A DNA stretch of 17,247 nucleotides, from contig DASRLH010000251.1 in NCBI GenBank assembly GCA_035648595.1, positions 1-17,247 of the forward strand. Direction: 5' to 3'. Shown in pieces: positions 8,761 to 16,280 of this stretch. The notes below the pieces were generated by a model. It saw only the letters and a program-made list of their open reading frames with translations, searched no databases and had not been told where the DNA came from. Both the position numbers and the translations under genes were made by a program. Numbering within the stretch: the stretch's first letter is position 1; every line of letters begins with the position of its first letter. Source of the stretch: RYN-428 sp035648595. GTDB lineage: Bacteria; Planctomycetota; Phycisphaerae; Tepidisphaerales; Tepidisphaeraceae.

Positions 8761-10548
8761 TCACACCCGGCGTCGTCGGCCCAATAGCCCGATCGCGGCT
8801 ATGCCCAACACCGCAACCGACGCCGGCTCGGGCACATCTGCCTGCACGGTCGATTCCCACGCGTGCACCTGCATCGTCTGCGCGGGCGTGAGCGTGCCGA
8901 AGTTATTGCTCAACAGCACGAAGTCGGCAAAGGTGACTTTGCCATCGTAGTTGAAATCGCCCTCGGCCCAGCCGTTGGGGCCGACGGTTTGGCCGAAGTG
9001 ATTGGAGAGGGTGACGAAGTCGGTGAAGGTGACTTTGCCGTCGAGATTGGCGTCGCCGTAGGTGGTGTAGCGGGCCAGGACGCTATCGGCGTTTACGGTT
9101 TGGCCCAAGAAGGTGCCGGTCTGGGTTCCGGTGATGCCCAAGATCGTGCTGGCTTCGCCGTAGCCGATGGCGGCGTGGCCGGGGCGCGAAACCGAGGCCG
9201 CCGCGGCTGAGCTGCTGGTGATGCCGTTGCCGGTCCAGGCGCCGTTGGCGTAGCCGGATGTGATTTGGTCGGCGAGGGTGGCGATGGGGGATGTGCCCGA
9301 TGCCGTGTAATTGACGATCATGCCGCCGTTGCCAATATCCACCGTCCCGAGCCACGCGCCCGTTGAACCGGCGAGGGTGAGGCTGTTGGTGGTGAGCACG
9401 TTGCCGCCGGGCGTGGCGGTTTTGGCAAGCAAGATCGATGCGCCGACCGGATCGACGCCGACGCTCACGGATGGAATTCGCTGGCTGACGCCAAGCGTGA
9501 GCGTGCCTTGATTGACCGCGACGGGCCCGACGAATGTTCCGGCGGATCCGATGACAAGCGTGCCGCCGCCAAAGACAGTAAGGCCGGATGCGGGCGTGGT
9601 GATCGGCGAATTGATGGTCGCCGTGACATTTGGATAAACGGCGATGTTGCCGCCCGACAGCGCGAGGCTTCCGCCGTTGAGGGTGTAGCTGCCGGCGAAG
9701 GAAATGGAGCCGGGCGTTTCGAGACTGCCCAGTGTTATTTTGGCGCCGCTGGAGGGGATGGCGGCAGGGAAATAAGCATTCTGCCCCGCGCCCGGCCTGC
9801 TTCCCGCCGACCAGCTTCCCGCCGACCAGCTTCCGCCGGTGTCCCAGGTTGCGCCGGAAGCCCCGGTCCAGGTGTGCGAGGTTACGGTGAATGTGCCGTT
9901 GGTGAATGTGCCCGGCACGGTGTTGCCGTTGCCATCGAGGAATACGCTGTCGTTGCCAGGATACGCGGTGCCCACCATGTTGAAGGCATACGTTCCCTCC
10001 ACCGCGCCGGCGCTGATCGAGACGGTCGCAAGCCGGCCATTGTCGTTGACGGCCACGCCAAAGCTTGGCGTGAGGATGCCGTAGTTTTGAAACTGCGGGC
10101 CGCTGGAGGAAGCCAGATCCTGTGTCGAACCGGCAGGCCAGATGGTGCCGGTCAGGGCATCGACGGAATTGAACGAAGGTGAAGTTCCCACTCCATCCCC
10201 CAGTTGCAGAACCAGGTTCATTCCCTCGATGTCAAAGGCGACTGGGTTGGCCGCCGGATCAAATACATTGATGGGAATTGAAACCGTCGCGTTGGGCGCC
10301 GCGACGTAGTTGCCGACGTTGACGACCGGATTGGCCGATGCGGATTGCGCGCCAAGAATCGCGCACCAGGCCGCGAGGGCTGTAACGCAATGAGTGTGCG
10401 CGATCACGTTGTCAAACGCTCGAAACGCGGCCCCGCGGGCGGTCGCTAAAAGAGGAGCGGGCGCGCGTGATTGTTTACCGCGATTTGCGTGATTTAGCAG
10501 CGCGGATGCCTGCAAAGCACGCCGACGAACGGAAGGACGTACGAGCAT
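8761..10548 (-). CDS. PEP-CTERM sorted exported protein with dockerin-type repeats and autotransporter-like beta repeats
   Basis: The product is 595 aa, exported and predicted to be processed by an exosortase. ATG 10548 has a strong AAGGGAGA site six bases upstream. The basic N-terminus is unusually long, and the hydrophobic signal (VTALAAWCAILGAQSASA) ends near residue 73. The mature N-terminal part (NPVVNVGNYVAAPNATVSIP) resembles a cohesin-like beta sandwich. The middle is Gly/Thr-rich and includes GGTLVIGSAGTFVGPVAVNQG, close to autotransporter-associated beta-strand repeats. Residues about 497-550 hold two dockerin-type calcium loops (GDANLDGKVTFTDF and GDFNYDGKVTFADF). The C-terminus is V-PEP (573-575), a hydrophobic helix, then RRRR. 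A small in-frame tandem duplication gives SAGSWSAGS near 9800-9830. No exosortase gene is in the window. The architecture is standard for planctomycete extracellular proteins; the ligand is unknown. Confidence 0.9.
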   Translation of the reverse strand: MLVRPSVRRRALQASALLNHANRGKQSRAPAPLLATARGAAFRAFDNVIAHTHCVTALAAWCAILGAQSASANPVVNVGNYVAAPNATVSIPINVFDPAANPVAFDIEGMNLVLQLGDGVGTSPSFNSVDALTGTIWPAGSTQDLASSSGPQFQNYGILTPSFGVAVNDNGRLATVSISAGAVEGTYAFNMVGTAYPGNDSVFLDGNGNTVPGTFTNGTFTVTSHTWTGASGATWDTGGSWSAGSWSAGSRPGAGQNAYFPAAIPSSGAKITLGSLETPGSISFAGSYTLNGGSLALSGGNIAVYPNVTATINSPITTPASGLTVFGGGTLVIGSAGTFVGPVAVNQGTLTLGVSQRIPSVSVGVDPVGASILLAKTATPGGNVLTTNSLTLAGSTGAWLGTVDIGNGGMIVNYTASGTSPIATLADQITSGYANGAWTGNGITSSSAAAASVSRPGHAAIGYGEASTILGITGTQTGTFLGQTVNADSVLARYTTYGDANLDGKVTFTDFVTLSNHFGQTVGPNGWAEGDFNYDGKVTFADFVLLSNNFGTLTPAQTMQVHAWESTVQADVPEPASVAVLGIAAIGLLGRRRRV

Positions 10549-10580
10549 CGGTTGTCTCCCTTAACTCCAAGCCTTTGCCC

Positions 10581-10608
10581 ATTCTAACAGCAGTTGAGCT
10601 TTTCGCAA
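10581..10608 (-). promoter_or_regulatory. Likely sigma-70-like promoter for the PEP-CTERM gene
   Basis: On the minus strand, TTGCGA (10608-10603), a 16-base spacer, then TAGAAT (10586-10581; five of six matches to TATAAT) lie about 33 bases before ATG 10548. This is in the 101-base gap to the divergent Uma2 remnant. Spacing and position fit; the call rests on pattern only. Confidence 0.4.
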
Positions 10609-10649
10609 TGCCAAGGCGAATCGCATCAGGTTTAATTATTGAGTAGAAT

Positions 10650-11166
10650 ATGCGTATGACCGCGGCCGCCATTCCTGTTTCTTCCCCGCCGCCGGCGCCG
10701 CGATTTCGCAACGCGGGCGAATGGCTGGCGGCATTCGGGAATATCCCGCCGGAACGAATCATCTTCGACCCGCCGCCCGGGACGGCCACGATTGATGATC
10801 TCATTCGCCTTGCCGGCGGCAATGCCAACCGCGCGGTCGAGCTGGTGAGCGGAACCCTCGTGGAGAAACCGATGGGGTTGCGTGAAAGCATTATTGCCGG
10901 CTTGCTGATCACGCTGTTAAATAATTGGGCCAGGCCGCGAAAGCTCGGCGTCGTTTCCGGGGAAGCGGGAATGATCCGCCTCGCGAACGATACAAGTCCA
11001 CGAGAGCCCCGACCAGATCCGCCAACTGACCCGCGATGACACGCTCGACGGCGGCGAATTGTTGCCGGGGTTTCAAGTCAGGAATGCCTGCCCCACCAAA
11101 GCCTGTCGGCATCCGTATTTTCGCTTCCCGGAAGCTCCTCGCACGCCCGATGGAACGAGCCCGTGA
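10650..11166 (+). pseudogene. Uma2-family (DUF820) putative endonuclease, internally deleted remnant
   Basis: The first 112 codons from ATG 10650 match the N-terminal half of Uma2 proteins: a TATIDDLIRLAG motif, RAVELVSGTLVEKPMG (the E-L-V-x-G-x-L strand), a helix ESIIAGLLITLLNNW, and GVVSGEAGMIRLAN. From about 10984 the family continues in the +1 frame as RTIQVHESPDQIRQLTRDD and TLDGGELLPGFQV, the typical C-terminal end, with a stop at 11164-11166. The stretch that normally lies between (roughly 70-90 residues with P-D-(V/I)-x-F and the E-x-K catalytic core of this PD-(D/E)xK fold) is absent, so the product cannot be an active nuclease. The unshifted frame would give a 129-residue protein ending at 11039. 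There is no clear ribosome site before ATG 10650. The family role in vivo is not settled. Tail residues after LPGFQV look unrelated to the family. Confidence 0.72.
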
Positions 11167-11189
11167 TACAACACGGCTTCCTTCAGGCG

Positions 11190-12398
11190 TTATCCAAAAT
11201 TTCCCGCGCGCAGGCTGTAACTTTCCGTCGGCAGAATCCCGCGCCACTGGCTGATGAGCTTTTTGTACGCCTCGCCGACGGGGCGGACTTTGCGATCCAG
11301 ATCGTACAGGCCGCAGGCATCGACGTGGTTGTTTTTTTCGCGCAGCGCCGTTTCCCAGTCGATTTGGTCGGTGAGGCTAAACCAGGTGAAGCCGATGATC
11401 GGTACGCCGTCCTGTTGCAGGCGGTGCATGTTGGACCATTCCTTGGTCAGCCACCAGGGCGCCTTGTCGGCGTCCTTGGTGTTGGTTTCCGTGTGCATTA
11501 CCGGCAGCATGTACCGCTTGTAGTATTGATGAGTAATGACGTAATACCCGAAGATTTCGCCTGATGGACGCACCGAGCCGTCGATGGCGACCATATGTTC
11601 GTTGGTGGAATAGTAGTCATTGCCCATCACGCAGCGGGCCTTCACGTGGTTTTGGGGGAACCAATGGTACTCCTGGGCGCTCATCCCGTTTTCCAGCAGG
11701 TATTCGTACATGTCCGCAGTAATTGGATGGCCGTAGGTCAGGTCCAGTGAGAGGAAGCGTCGCTCATTTAAGAACCAGGCCTTCCCGGCGGCCTCCGGGG
11801 CGTCGGCATGAAAATACTCCGATGATTCGCTCTGGATAAACATCGCTTCGGGCGTCACTTCAAGGATCGCCCGCATGGCCAGGACATTGGCTTTGCACAG
11901 TGTTTTGAGAGCGGTGACGTAGCCGCGATCATCGGTGCCGCGCTCGTTCCACCAGCCCAGCAGGCCGGAGAATTCCGCGGCGACGAAGATTTCATTCACC
12001 GGCGTATAGAGCCGCACCCACGGAAATCGCTGCGCAAATGCCCTGGCATATTCCGCGAAGGCTTGCGGCCATTGCGGATTGTTGAATCCGCCGATCCAGT
12101 CCGGCACGCCAAAATGGCACAGATCGGTAATCGGCTCGATTTGTGCTTCTTTTAGTGCGTTGAACGTTTCATCGGAAAACGACCAATCGTACTTACCCCT
12201 CCCCAAATGCGATGAATACAGCGGCGGCCCATACCGCAGGAAACGGATGCCCATTTCCTTGACAAGCCCAAAATCCTCCCGCCAGCGTTTGTAGTGCCCG
12301 CACTCCTCCATTTCATCGCGGCGAACGGTCTTCCCCTGCCACTCGATCGTCGGGTAGCTGTTCTCGATCCCAGTGCTGAACATGAAGGCGCGGGGCAT
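11190..12398 (-). CDS. Glycoside hydrolase family 1-like protein (beta-glucosidase type)
   Basis: The product is 402 aa, with no signal peptide, so probably cytoplasmic. It has the TIM-barrel landmarks of GH1: WREDFGLVKEMGIRFLRYGPPL, DLCHFGVPDWIGG (strand-4 loop equivalent), TPVNE with E136 as the likely acid/base, GNDYYSTNEH (GH1 N-Y-Y), HTETN with E304 as the likely nucleophile, and GFTWFSLTDQIDWE, the analogue of the W-S-L-x-D-N-x-E-W strand. Both catalytic glutamates are present. The motifs deviate from classic TFNEP and (I/V)TENG, so this is a divergent branch and substrate cannot be named. Length is somewhat below the usual 440-480. ATG 12398 (or ATG 12383, giving MFSTGIENSYP) is used; neither has a ribosome site, because the region immediately upstream is the inverted-repeat element. 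An SDR gene precedes it on the same strand. Confidence 0.85.
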   Translation of the reverse strand: MPRAFMFSTGIENSYPTIEWQGKTVRRDEMEECGHYKRWREDFGLVKEMGIRFLRYGPPLYSSHLGRGKYDWSFSDETFNALKEAQIEPITDLCHFGVPDWIGGFNNPQWPQAFAEYARAFAQRFPWVRLYTPVNEIFVAAEFSGLLGWWNERGTDDRGYVTALKTLCKANVLAMRAILEVTPEAMFIQSESSEYFHADAPEAAGKAWFLNERRFLSLDLTYGHPITADMYEYLLENGMSAQEYHWFPQNHVKARCVMGNDYYSTNEHMVAIDGSVRPSGEIFGYYVITHQYYKRYMLPVMHTETNTKDADKAPWWLTKEWSNMHRLQQDGVPIIGFTWFSLTDQIDWETALREKNNHVDACGLYDLDRKVRPVGEAYKKLISQWRGILPTESYSLRAGNFG

Positions 12399-12695
12399 GG
12401 TTTGTCAGTTGTGGTTTGTCAGTTGTTGGTTGCTGTAATGGTGTGATTAATTGTCAGTGGTCGTTTTTTCTCACCGAGATCCGAGGCAAATTCCGAATTC
12501 CGAATACCCGAAATCCGAATGAAAGAGGCGGAGGCTCGGATCTGTCTTCATTCGGGCATTCGGGCATTCGGAATTCGGATTTCCCGATTTCCGAAGGGCA
12601 AAGGTTAGATGGCGATCGCGGCAACTTTAATGCCCCCAACCACCACCACGATTTTGCAACTGACAACTGACAACTGACAACTGACAACCCACAAA
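12399..12695. repeat. Nested inverted-repeat element made of short tandem words (TGTCAGT / CATTCGG types)
   Basis: This 297-base gap is filled by structured repeat. The left outer arm has repeated TTTGTCAGTTG (12401-12427); the right outer arm has four tandem ACTGACA-type units (about 12658-12687), their reverse complement. Inside these, CCGAATTCCGAATACCCGAA (12492-12511) faces CATTCGGGCATTCGGAATTC (about 12556-12575), imperfectly complementary. The element begins at the base before the GH1 start codon and ends at the base after the SDR stop codon. It carries no recognisable gene; minus-strand translation gives the low-complexity text SVVSCQLSV known from spurious annotations. Confidence 0.75.
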
Positions 12696-13433
12696 CTAAA
12701 GAATATCCAACCGCGCGCCATCAACCACAAGCGTGGTTCCATTAACGAATCTTGCTTCAGGAGAGGCGAGAAAGCAAATGGCGGCGGCGATGTCGGCGGG
12801 CTGGCCGACGGCGCCCTGGATTTTTTCCTTCCCGCTCTTGACGTTGGGGTTGTTCCATAGCATCGGCGTGTTAACCGCGCCAGGCGCGACGCAATTGACG
12901 CGAATTTTCTGGGTCTCCAGTTCCTGCACAAGCACACGGACGAACGCTTCCATTCCGCCCTTGGACGCGGCATATGGTCCCACGCCGGCCTCGGTCTCGT
13001 GGGCATGCACGGAACTGGTGTTCACGATCGCGCTGCCGGGCGGCATGTGCGGGATCGCGCATTTGCAGAACATGAAAACGCCTTTAAGGTTTACCCGCAG
13101 GACATGGTCCCAGGCGTCGTCTGGCAGTTCGACGGTCGGCAAAAACGTCATCATGGCCGCATTGTTGACCAATACATCGATCCTTCCCCATTTGTCCACG
13201 GCCATTTTCACCGCCGCCTGCACCTGGACTGAATCCCCGACGTCACACTTCGCGAACGCGGCCTGGCCGCCGGCGTCCGTAATGGTCTGAACGGCCTGAT
13301 CGCCATGTGCCGGGTTCAAGTCGATAATCAGCACTTTCGCGCCCTCGCTGGCGAATTGTTGGGCCGTCGCCAGTCCAATTCCCGATCCGCCGCCGGTGAC
13401 GAGACACACTTTTTCTGAGAATCTTCCGGCCAT
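12696..13433 (-). CDS. Short-chain dehydrogenase/reductase (classical SDR, likely NAD-dependent)
   Basis: The product is a 245-aa cytoplasmic oxidoreductase of the FabG/3-alpha-HSD type. From ATG 13433: the cofactor motif TGGGSGIG at 13-20, D38 at the end of strand 2 (an acidic residue there favours NAD over NADP), C-D-V at 63-65, NNAA at 90-93, structural N115, and the catalytic S141, Y154, K158 (PYAASKGG). The PG motif follows (NCVAPGAVNTPML) and the usual ending (FLASPEARFVNGTTLVVDG). Length fits the family. ATG 13433 is chosen over a longer GTG/ATG frame from 13499 because GGAAGGAG lies six bases before it and the extra 22 residues are not SDR-like. The substrate cannot be told. It could be co-transcribed with the GH1 gene, though the 297-base repeat separates them. 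It ends in TAG. Confidence 0.94.
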   Translation of the reverse strand: MAGRFSEKVCLVTGGGSGIGLATAQQFASEGAKVLIIDLNPAHGDQAVQTITDAGGQAAFAKCDVGDSVQVQAAVKMAVDKWGRIDVLVNNAAMMTFLPTVELPDDAWDHVLRVNLKGVFMFCKCAIPHMPPGSAIVNTSSVHAHETEAGVGPYAASKGGMEAFVRVLVQELETQKIRVNCVAPGAVNTPMLWNNPNVKSGKEKIQGAVGQPADIAAAICFLASPEARFVNGTTLVVDGARLDIL

Positions 13434-13877
13434 GCCCAACTCCTTCCGCGGGGCAAAACTCAAAAAGCGATGCACAGCCAAGCCACTATCCCATCGCACT
13501 CAGTCCGACCCCAGCAGTTTCACCATCTTGTTATAGATGCCCGGGAGATGCAAGACAGCGCTCCCAATCCGGGGCGGCGCGAGTACGCTCTGCCCCGGCG
13601 TGAGCACCGGAGGTTCATCGGTATCGATCCGGGCGAAACAGGTTCCATTCCATTTGAATCCGATCGCGGAAGAACAGAAGTGCCGCGTGGCACAATATCC
13701 ATGACTGAAAAGCGATTTCCCGGCGGCCGAGGCACGGCATCGCCAATGGCGATTTGGCCGGTGTGTCGGCGAAGGGTACACTGCTCCGCATTGGGCCATC
13801 TCATGGAAGTTTGCGATCCCATCCGCCTTTCCCCGATTCAGCGGTCGCAACTTGCCGCCCTGGGACAGCCACAAAGG
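13434..13877. other. Divergent intergenic region, 444 bases, no gene supported
   Basis: This lies between the leftward SDR gene and the rightward GT-C gene, so it should hold both promoters, though no clear -35/-10 pair stands out. The rightward frame is open from 13470 into the GT-C gene, but the extra residues are Arg/Pro/Ser-rich and do not resemble the family. Two small inverted repeats are present: GTGCC-GCGT-GGCAC at 13680-13693 and ATCGCC-AAT-GGCGAT at 13739-13753; either could be an operator. Confidence 0.5.
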
Positions 13878-15428
13878 ATGTCGGATCGCCTGTTGGCGCT
13901 GTTGGATCGGCATCGCAAGGCGTTTTTCGCGGGCGTTTTCCTGATCTATCTCCTGGGTTTTAATGCGCAGTGGCGGGTCGAACGGGATAGCGCGTTGTAC
14001 CTGAGCATCGGCCGCAATCTGGCCCATGGCCTTGGGTATACCTATCGCGGCCAGCCGCACAATTTGCTTTACTCGGGGTTTCCCACCCTGATCGCCGGGA
14101 CATTCCGCGTGTTTCACACGCAAAGCATCGTGCCGGCATTGGTGTTGATGTTGCTGATGGGCCTGGCGACGCTCGGGCTGACCTATCGTCTGTTTCTGCT
14201 GCATTCGGGACGGCCAACGGCCGTGCTCGTTACCGTTGGGCTGGGTGTGACCCGGCTCTTCTATCGCTATAGTTTTGAGTTGCTTTCCGATATGCCATTT
14301 CTTCTGGGCGTGATGGCATTTCTGGTGGGGTATGAGGCGCTGTCGCGTTCCCGAGAAGACGCGGGAGATGGGCGCCCACGAGAGTCTCTTTCCAGGACAC
14401 AATGGCTCGATTGGGCGTTGCTTTTCGTTGGACTTGGCGTTGCCGTCACAATGCGCCCCACGATGTGGGTGCTGGTGGCGGCGATTGTCCTGGCGCTGGT
14501 CTGGCGGGCATTTCAGGGGACCGTAAATTGGGTGCTCCTGGGCGTGGCGGTGGCCGCGGTGGCGGCAGCCGTCGCATTCCGACGCGCCGCGTCAGGCACG
14601 GATGAATACGAGCGCAATATTTTCGGCCAGTTCAAGCACCTGGGCCCGTTGCTCCAGCACATTCTTCACCACAATCTTCACGACCTCTTTGAAGCCACGT
14701 TGATCAAGTCCCTCTTCGGTTGCGCGATGCTGCGCGCGTTCAACAGCGTCATCGGCCTGCTGATCATCGGACTGGGAGTGGCGATGCTTCGGTATCGTTT
14801 GCTTTGGGGATTGCTGGTGCTTCTGACGATTGGCGTATTGCTGGTGACCAAGCCGCTCGATCGTTATTTGCTGCCGGTCATACCCTTGCTGGTCTATGGG
14901 TGGTGGCGGTTTCTGGTATGGCTCAACCATCGGCTGCCGGTGAAATGGGCCGACCTGGCTTTTCTGGCGTTGCTGATCGGAGGGCTGAGCACCAACATGG
15001 CGCGGGTGGGGGAGATGGTCGTGGAGCAGCGGCGGGCGCCGTTTCTGGCGCATTTTCACAATGGCCGCTATGAATCGGCCCCGCGCGTGGCCAGGCTGAT
15101 TGCCCGCAACACGCCACAATTCCCCGATGGCGGCAATGTCTGGATCCTCACTGAGCCCAACGTGGCGCGGATCATGACATTTCTTTCCGATCGCAACACT
15201 TTCGACGCAACCGAGCCCGTGCCCTTCGACCCCGCCGGCATGACGCTCTACGCCTTGGTCGGGCCCTCATGGGAAGATTCCAAACCCAAAGCGCCAGTGC
15301 AGGCAACTCCCATGGAGGTGTGGCTCACCATCCACGCCCTGCAACTGGACGCGCCCGTCGGAAGACCGGTGAAAGGGAAATACGATTCAAAAGCGTGGAT
15401 TCTGTACACGGTGCGAATGCGAAGCTAA
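13878..15428 (+). CDS. GT-C fold membrane glycosyltransferase (ArnT/PMT/GT39-like)
   Basis: The product is a 516-aa integral membrane protein with about ten to twelve hydrophobic segments, likely transferring a sugar from a polyprenyl-phosphate donor outside the membrane. After a short basic N-terminus the first helix (FFAGVFLIYLLGF) is followed by RVERDSALYLSIGRNLAHG, where E35/D37 correspond to the acidic loop-1 catalytic site of GT-C enzymes. Y-S-G-F-P-T-L-I-A and YSFELLSDMPFLLG follow, both typical of this family. Further helices run to about residue 385; the C-terminal about 130 residues are a soluble domain ending WILYTVRMRS. The start at ATG 13878 is chosen because the family match begins just after it; AAAGG lies directly against the ATG, which is too close for a normal ribosome site. 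ATG 13803 in the same frame is an alternative. It stands alone on this strand. The substrate is not predictable. Confidence 0.87.
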   Translation: MSDRLLALLDRHRKAFFAGVFLIYLLGFNAQWRVERDSALYLSIGRNLAHGLGYTYRGQPHNLLYSGFPTLIAGTFRVFHTQSIVPALVLMLLMGLATLGLTYRLFLLHSGRPTAVLVTVGLGVTRLFYRYSFELLSDMPFLLGVMAFLVGYEALSRSREDAGDGRPRESLSRTQWLDWALLFVGLGVAVTMRPTMWVLVAAIVLALVWRAFQGTVNWVLLGVAVAAVAAAVAFRRAASGTDEYERNIFGQFKHLGPLLQHILHHNLHDLFEATLIKSLFGCAMLRAFNSVIGLLIIGLGVAMLRYRLLWGLLVLLTIGVLLVTKPLDRYLLPVIPLLVYGWWRFLVWLNHRLPVKWADLAFLALLIGGLSTNMARVGEMVVEQRRAPFLAHFHNGRYESAPRVARLIARNTPQFPDGGNVWILTEPNVARIMTFLSDRNTFDATEPVPFDPAGMTLYALVGPSWEDSKPKAPVQATPMEVWLTIHALQLDAPVGRPVKGKYDSKAWILYTVRMRS

Positions 15429-15485
15429 TTGCATTTGGCTGAATCGTGCTCGAAATGCCAATGAGATTTTGGCTACCGCGAAAAG

Positions 15486-15633
15486 ATTAACCGCAGAGAC
15501 GCGGAGGCGCGGAGGCGTGTTCCGCAATGCCAACAACACCTTTCGTAAATGCAAACAATGCGATCTGCCCGTTGGAGTGTTAATTGGCTCAGCTTCGATT
15601 TTGCCTCCGCGTCTCTGCGTCTCCGCGGTTAAT
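15486..15633. repeat. Inverted-repeat element with 32-base arms (ATTAACCGCAGAGACGCGG type)
   Basis: The left arm 15486-15517 and right arm 15602-15633 are reverse complements at 28 of 32 positions, each beginning ATTAACCGC and continuing as tandem GAGACGC/GGAGGCG words. About 84 bases between them hold no gene. The right arm overlaps the end of the lipoprotein gene and provides its TAA. The whole looks like a small non-autonomous palindromic element; no transposase or target duplication is obvious. As a hairpin it could also end transcription of the convergent GT-C and lipoprotein genes. Confidence 0.8.
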
Positions 15634-16195
15634 TGGCTGTTGGTGACGGCCGAAGATGGGTTTCGCGCGTTGCCGGGGCGCGCACCGCCGCGAGTTTGCG
15701 AATCCCAACCGTCACCGTCCCCGTGATGCCGCGATCGGTCAAATACCTTTCCTGTTCCGACGAAAGCTGGAAGGCAAACCCCGTTTTATGGAGACGATCG
15801 AGGATCTCCTGATCGCTTAGGCCGGCACGGTTCATCGCCAGGATTTCATCCAGCGTGACAAACCCGTCGCCATTGAGGTCGGCGGTGTCTGCTTTGCGCG
15901 CCTGCTCCAGCGTGGCGGGCGCTTCCTCGGCATGCCGCGCTGCATGCACGGCGACGGCGCCGTCGGTTGCGCCGGCCATCGCCGGTGAAGCGCCGATGAG
16001 AAATCCGCCGCCCAGCCCCAGCTTGCTGCCGACCAATTTTGATACGGTTGTGGACTGCACCGACGCCGCCGGAATAGCTCCCATGGTGGAATCCGCCTCT
16101 TCACTTTGCGCACGCCGTGCCGACTGGCAACCGCCAACGCACAGCAAAATCAAGCCACCGGCGGACAGACCTTTGCTCAACTTCAATGTGCCCAT
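15629..16195 (-). CDS. Small lipoprotein with one EF-hand/dockerin-type calcium loop
   Basis: The product is 188 aa. ATG 16195 has GGAG eight bases upstream. The signal peptide LILLCVGGC ends in a lipobox with C23, so it is probably lipid-anchored. A low-complexity region with a Gly-rich stretch (GSKLGLGGGFLIGASPAMAG, about 56-75) may be a glycine-zipper-like membrane segment. At 106-117 a complete 12-residue calcium loop is present (D106, N108, D110, F112, E117). Then comes MNRAGLSDQEILDRL...GFAFQLSSEQERYL...RGITG, a helical motif I have seen in planctomycete hypothetical proteins that pairs 'sdeeIi..i..tG..f.Ls...i..L...Gv'. The role is unknown. The stop codon lies inside the right arm of the 15486-15633 repeat, so the last residues (RETHLRPSPTAN) may have been rewritten by that element's insertion. 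Confidence 0.8.
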   Translation of the reverse strand: MGTLKLSKGLSAGGLILLCVGGCQSARRAQSEEADSTMGAIPAASVQSTTVSKLVGSKLGLGGGFLIGASPAMAGATDGAVAVHAARHAEEAPATLEQARKADTADLNGDGFVTLDEILAMNRAGLSDQEILDRLHKTGFAFQLSSEQERYLTDRGITGTVTVGIRKLAAVRAPATRETHLRPSPTAN

Positions 16196-16280
16196 GAAAA
16201 CGCTCCGAAAAAACGGAACAATCCAAAGCGGCCCCAGCGAATCTCATGCCAGAAATTTGCCGCGCGGCTAACTGGGATCA

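Noticed and set aside
9508..10182. 224-codon plus-strand frame with repeated RRPAS text
   Set aside because: Antisense of the PEP-CTERM gene; the repeat comes from the small SAGSWSAGS duplication.
12454..12687. Minus-strand 77-codon frame with SVVSCQLSV text
   Set aside because: It is a translation of the tandem TGTCAGT and CATTCGG words of the inverted repeat, a known source of spurious annotations.
12399..12695. CRISPR array
   Set aside because: Repeat units are only about 7-10 bases, directly adjacent without unique spacers, and arranged as inverted arms.
13680..13693. parS centromere site
   Set aside because: Only about 10 of 16 positions fit the usual parS palindrome and no parA/parB gene is in the window.
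13500..14402. Long 300-codon minus-strand frame opposite the GT-C gene
   Set aside because: Gln/His/Arg-rich text with no family resemblance; it is the antisense of a clear membrane-protein gene.
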